From Streptomyces sp. CG1 (lineage in GTDB: Bacteria; Actinomycetota; Actinomycetes; Streptomycetales; Streptomycetaceae), in assembly GCF_041080625.1 (NCBI RefSeq), contig NZ_CP163518.1, positions 6,627,501 to 6,691,500 of the forward strand: a stretch of DNA of 64,000 bases, in the 5' to 3' direction. The notes under the pieces were generated by a model. It saw only the letters and a program-made list of their open reading frames with translations, was not told the origin of the DNA and ran no database searches. This document shows, piece by piece, positions 60,973-64,000 of this stretch. The stretch's first letter is position 1; every line of letters starts with the position of its first letter. The translations under genes and the position numbers were made by a program.

Positions 60973-61012
60973 CGGGCCGGTCCGTCTCCCCCCCACGGAC
61001 CGGCCCGTTTTT
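60973..61012 (+). terminator. Strong rho-independent terminator with no obvious gene before it
   Basis: 13-bp perfect stem CGGGCCGGTCCGT / ACGGACCGGCCCG, 9-nt loop of pyrimidines, then TTTTTC. The nearest upstream coding sequence on this strand is only the uncertain frame at 60653-60862. Confidence 0.88.
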
Positions 61013-61337
61013 CATCCCCGTCACAGGCAGGTCACCGACGGGAACTCCCGGAACCTCTCGACGGGGCCCCAGCGTCCCCTCCTATAGGGGCGCGGGACTG
61101 CGCTCGATGTGCGGCTCCGCCCGCGGTGGGGGTCCCCCGGGTTCGAGCGAAGCCGAGAACTTGGGGGAGCGATCATCTCCCGCGCAGCCGCACTCGACGG
61201 CGCAACCGCACCACCCCCGAACTCCAATCCTCAGGCCCCAAACCCCGAGCCAGAACCAGGCCCCCGGCGGGGGTAGGCTCGACAGCTCGGGCACCCTTAC
61301 GCACCGAACCCCCCATGCCAAACCCCCGGAGGGCCAC

Positions 61338-62111
61338 GTGAACCTGCGCGACAACCTGCGCAGCCTGCTCGTCAGGCTCTACGCACGCCGGGTGGAGGGC
61401 CACCTGGACCACGATCAGGTGCCCAAGCACATCGGCGTCATCATGGACGGCAACCGCCGCTGGGCGAAGGCGTCCGGCTCCACCACCGTCCACGGCCACC
61501 GGGCCGGTGCGGACAAGATCGAGGAGTTCCTCGGCTGGTGCTCCGAGACCGACGTCGAGGTCGTCACCCTGTGGCTGCTGTCCACGGACAACTTCGACCG
61601 GCCGCAGGACGAACTCGTCCCGCTGCTCGGCATCATCGAGAACGTCGTCCGCACCCTCGCCGCCGACGGCCGCTGGCGCGTGCATCACGTCGGCGCGACG
61701 GACCTGCTGCCGGGCGCCATGCAGCGCACCCTGAAGGAGGCCGAGGAGGCCACCGCCCACATCGACGGGATACTGGTCAACGTGGCCATCGGCTACGGCG
61801 GCCGGCAGGAGATCGCCGACGCCGTGCGCTCCATGCTCCTCGACGCCAAGGACAAGGGCGTGCCGATGGAGGACCTCGCCGAGTCCGTCGACATCGACAT
61901 GATCGGCCGCCACCTCTACACCGGTGCCCAGCCCGATCCGGACCTCGTCATCCGCACCAGCGGAGAGCAGCGGCTGTCCGGATTCATGCTCTGGCAGACC
62001 GCGCACTCGGAGTACTACTTCTGCGAGGTCTTCTGGCCCGCCTTCCGCAAGGTCGACTTCCTGCGCGCGCTGCGCGACTACGCCGCACGTCACCGCCGTT
62101 ACGGCGGCTGA
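61338..62111 (+). CDS. uppS: Isoprenyl transferase (undecaprenyl diphosphate synthase family)
   Basis: This 257-residue cis-prenyltransferase makes the polyprenyl diphosphate carrier for wall glycan synthesis. It has catalytic Asp37 in HIGVIMDGNRRWAK, the IPP/allylic site TLWLLSTDNFDRP, GYGGRQEIADAV and the C-terminal PDLVIRTSGEQRLSGFMLWQ with EYYFCEVFWPAF. The GTG at 61338 after GGAGGG gives MNLRDNLRSLLVRLY. Two to three such genes are common in streptomycetes, so chain length is not certain. Followed by its own terminator. Confidence 0.94.
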   Translation: MNLRDNLRSLLVRLYARRVEGHLDHDQVPKHIGVIMDGNRRWAKASGSTTVHGHRAGADKIEEFLGWCSETDVEVVTLWLLSTDNFDRPQDELVPLLGIIENVVRTLAADGRWRVHHVGATDLLPGAMQRTLKEAEEATAHIDGILVNVAIGYGGRQEIADAVRSMLLDAKDKGVPMEDLAESVDIDMIGRHLYTGAQPDPDLVIRTSGEQRLSGFMLWQTAHSEYYFCEVFWPAFRKVDFLRALRDYAARHRRYGG

Positions 62112-62120
62112 GCCACCCCG

Positions 62121-62156
62121 AACGCCCCGTCGGCCGCCAAGCCGACGGGGCGTTTT
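62121..62156 (+). terminator. uppS terminator
   Basis: 14-bp perfect stem AACGCCCCGTCGGC / GCCGACGGGGCGTT with 6-nt loop, merging into TTTT. Confidence 0.92.
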
Positions 62157-62484
62157 GTGCAACCCGGTTCGGATGGACGTAACAAGGAGTTCACCGGCGC
62201 GCTGGTGGCCACTTTTGCATGGCTGCGCGTGTTCGAGGGCATAAGGCAACCAGGTCGACGCCCGAACCACGGGTGTCGGATCTCAGCGGACGGCACGGGG
62301 CCGTCCGCCCGGGAGGCCCTTTGCACCAGCCCGATCGTGCGGTCACTGCACGGAAGCAGCCGCGGAGGGCCGGTTCTCGGCCCGCCGTACGCGGGGGCCA
62401 GACACCGGCCGTGCTACTCCCACCCTCCCGGCCCGGCTTCCACTCCGTCGCTCCCCGACCTCATCCGAGGGGGTACGTTCTTCC
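62157..62484. promoter_or_regulatory. Intergenic region before the PhoH gene
   Basis: No gene is visible in these 328 bp. A 9-bp inverted repeat GCGGACGGC / GCCGTCCGC (62286-62308) could form a leader hairpin. A promoter is expected but no convincing -10/-35 pair stands out. Confidence 0.4.
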
Positions 62485-63810
62485 GTGGTGACCAGCACAA
62501 AGCGCCACAAGTCAGACCGGCGCACCTATGTCCTCGACACCAGCGTCCTGCTGGCCGATCCGAACGCCCTGACCCGCTTCGACGAGCACGAGGTCGTGCT
62601 CCCGATCGTGGTGGTCACGGAGCTGGAGGCCAAGAGGCACCATCCGGAGCTCGGCTACTTCGCCCGTCAGGCCCTGCGCCTGCTGGACGACTACCGGGTG
62701 AAGAACGGTCGCCTCGACGCCCCCATCCCGATCGGGGAACTCGGCGGGACGATCCGGGTCGAGCTCAACCACTCGGACCCCAGCGTGCTGCCCACCGGCT
62801 ACCGCCTGGGGGACAACGACTCCCGCATCCTCGCGGTGGCCCGCAATCTGCAGGCCGAGGGGTACGACGTCACCGTCGTGTCGAAGGACCTCCCGCTCAG
62901 GATCAAGGCGTCCTCCGTCGGTCTCCTCGCTGAGGAGTACCGGGCCGAACTCGCCATCACGGAGAACTCCGGCTGGACCGGAATGTCCGAACTGACCCTC
63001 TCCGGCGAGCAGGTGGACATCCTCTTCGAGGAAGGCCATGCGTATGTTGCGGAGGCCTCCGACCTCCCCGTGCACACTGGCCTGACCATCCAGTCCGAGC
63101 GCGGCAAGGCGCTGGGCCGGGTGACCGCCGAGGGCAACGTCCGTCTGGTGCGCGGCGACCGGGAGGCGTTCGGCATCAAGGGCCGCAGCGCCGAGCAGCG
63201 CATCGCGCTCGATCTGCTGCTCGACCCGGACGTCGGGATCGTCTCGATGGGCGGCCGGGCCGGCACCGGCAAGTCGGCGCTGGCGCTGTGCGCCGGCCTG
63301 GAGGCGGTCCTGGAGCGCCGCCAGCACCAGAAGGTGATGGTCTTCCGGCCGCTGTACGCGGTCGGCGGGCAGGAGTTGGGCTATCTGCCGGGCAGCGAGG
63401 CGGAGAAGATGAGCCCGTGGGCGCAGGCCGTCTTCGACACGCTCTCCGCGGTCACCACCCGTGAGGTCATCGAGGAGGTCACCGCGCGCGGGATGCTGGA
63501 GGTGCTTCCACTCACCCACATCCGCGGCCGCTCGCTGCACGACGCGTTCGTGATCGTGGACGAGGCACAGTCTCTGGAACGGAATGTCCTGCTGACCGTT
63601 CTGTCCCGAATCGGCGCCAACTCGCGGGTGGTTCTCACCCATGACGTGGCACAACGGGACAATCTGCGGGTCGGCCGCTATGACGGTGTGGTCGCCGTCG
63701 TGGAGAAGCTGAAGGGGCACCCGCTCTTCGCGCACGTCACGCTGACCCGGTCCGAGAGGTCCCAGATTGCCGCGCTTGTGACCGAAATGCTGGAGGACGG
63801 CCACATCTGA
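62485..63810 (+). CDS. PIN-domain/PhoH ATPase fusion (PhoH2-type)
   Basis: This 441-residue cytoplasmic protein couples a PIN ribonuclease domain to a PhoH helicase-like ATPase. The PIN part has acidic residues in [12 protein letters not shown] (Asp), VVTELEAKR (Glu) and [12 protein letters not shown] (Asp). The PhoH part has Walker [12 protein letters not shown] (Lys263) and Walker [10 protein letters not shown] (Asp359-Glu360). PhoH2 proteins of actinobacteria unwind and cut RNA; in mycobacteria they work with an upstream small antitoxin-like gene, of which none is seen directly upstream here. GTG at 62485, or the next GTG codon. Confidence 0.9.
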   Translation: MVTSTKRHKSDRRTYVLDTSVLLADPNALTRFDEHEVVLPIVVVTELEAKRHHPELGYFARQALRLLDDYRVKNGRLDAPIPIGELGGTIRVELNHSDPSVLPTGYRLGDNDSRILAVARNLQAEGYDVTVVSKDLPLRIKASSVGLLAEEYRAELAITENSGWTGMSELTLSGEQVDILFEEGHAYVAEASDLPVHTGLTIQSERGKALGRVTAEGNVRLVRGDREAFGIKGRSAEQRIALDLLLDPDVGIVSMGGRAGTGKSALALCAGLEAVLERRQHQKVMVFRPLYAVGGQELGYLPGSEAEKMSPWAQAVFDTLSAVTTREVIEEVTARGMLEVLPLTHIRGRSLHDAFVIVDEAQSLERNVLLTVLSRIGANSRVVLTHDVAQRDNLRVGRYDGVVAVVEKLKGHPLFAHVTLTRSERSQIAALVTEMLEDGHI

Positions 63811-63829
63811 CCCCACCCGCCTAGCAGTT

Positions 63830-63871
63830 GGCGCCGTCCGGCAAAGGCGAAGAGCTTAGCCGGGCGGCGCC
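63830..63871 (+). terminator. Hairpin after the PhoH gene
   Basis: 13-bp nearly perfect stem GGCGCCGTCCGGC / GCCGGGCGGCGCC (one T-G pair) with a 16-nt loop, 20 bp after the stop. No U-run follows, so it may be a terminator of the U-less type common in streptomycetes. The remaining 129 bp of the window hold no gene start that I can support. Confidence 0.65.
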
Positions 63872-64000
63872 TTCGCGCGTGGAGCTTTCCAGAAATCCCC
63901 AGGGGCAAACGAGATGTGAGCTTTCACACTCAACGCAGAATTGCCACGCGGCGTCCGGTTGCGGCAGAGTCTCACTCCTGTCAGGCCCCGCATACGACAC

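Larger units (their letters stand above)
60458..61337. other. 880-bp region without a convincing gene but with strong RNA-structure signals
   Basis: Between the methyltransferase remnant and uppS I see a 14-bp hairpin at 60623-60659, a second inverted repeat AATGGT-CAAGTC-ACCATT (60694-60711), a small frame at 60653-60862, a weak hairpin at 60937-60959 and a textbook terminator at 60973-61012. After that, about 325 bp of leader to uppS contain nothing recognisable. Confidence 0.55.

Noticed and set aside
1..64000. tRNA and rRNA genes
   Set aside because: I noticed no cloverleaf with a T-arm consensus or rRNA-like stretch; a dedicated scan was not possible.

Overview
The window reads as chromosomal DNA of a Streptomyces species. 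GC is very high with strongly GC-biased third codon positions, GTG, TTG and even CTG starts are common, and the gene content is typical of the genus: mycothiol conjugate amidase, GTP-dependent PEP carboxykinase, a Tad/Flp pilus locus, a DasR-type chitinase promoter, a second MurB, ParB/StrR-type and TPR regulators. Housekeeping genes (greA, mca, pckG, uppS, phoH) alternate with accessory blocks.

Layout. 0-3 kb: a DrrAB-type ABC exporter whose permease gene is split by a 1.87-kb insert carrying a second permease plus fragments of an integrative-element replication initiator and a serine recombinase. 3-9 kb: greA, a DUF4307 protein, mca, a small membrane protein and a large NB-ARC/TPR protein. 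8.6-16.5 kb: an ArsR-like regulator with a divergent membrane protein, a MurB-like oxidoreductase, a TPR regulator, an MFS carrier, a ParB/StrR-type regulator broken by two frameshifts, and one ORF assembled from pieces of an Lrp regulator, an FAD monooxygenase and a cyclodipeptide synthase. 16.5-18.6 kb: a thioredoxin-domain DUF255 gene broken by a 20-bp insertion in its CxxC motif. 18.8-25.3 kb: a tightly overlapping four-gene glycan operon (processive GT2 synthase, PMT/ArnT-like transferase, DPM-GtrA fusion, secreted galactose-oxidase-like copper enzyme).

25-34 kb: Mut7-C protein, TetR/MFS efflux pair with a palindromic operator, hemolysin III, pckG, an aminotransferase and small unknown proteins. 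34-42.4 kb: a secreted trypsin-like protease and a divergent locus fitting use of D-amino acids (D-aminoacylase and PLP amino-acid deaminase facing sugar kinase, IclR regulator, RidA and GntP permease). 42.4-45.5 kb: a decayed acetyltransferase and a secreted GH18 chitinase with two DasR-like boxes upstream. 45.6-56.7 kb: the Tad pilus locus with an embedded histidine kinase/response regulator pair, Flp pilin, TadG-like protein, lipoprotein and OmpA-domain protein. 56.7-60.5 kb: small enzymes and two gene remnants (deaminase, methyltransferase). 60.5-64 kb: a structured region lacking a convincing gene but ending in a strong terminator, then uppS and a PIN-PhoH protein.

The most unusual feature is the number of broken, fused or truncated genes among intact core genes. 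At least eight loci are affected by insertion, deletion-fusion or frameshift. The Lrp-monooxygenase-cyclodipeptide synthase chimera and the hairpin-rich region at 60.5-61.0 kb are the best leads for something new. No searches were run; family assignments rest on reading the translated sequence.
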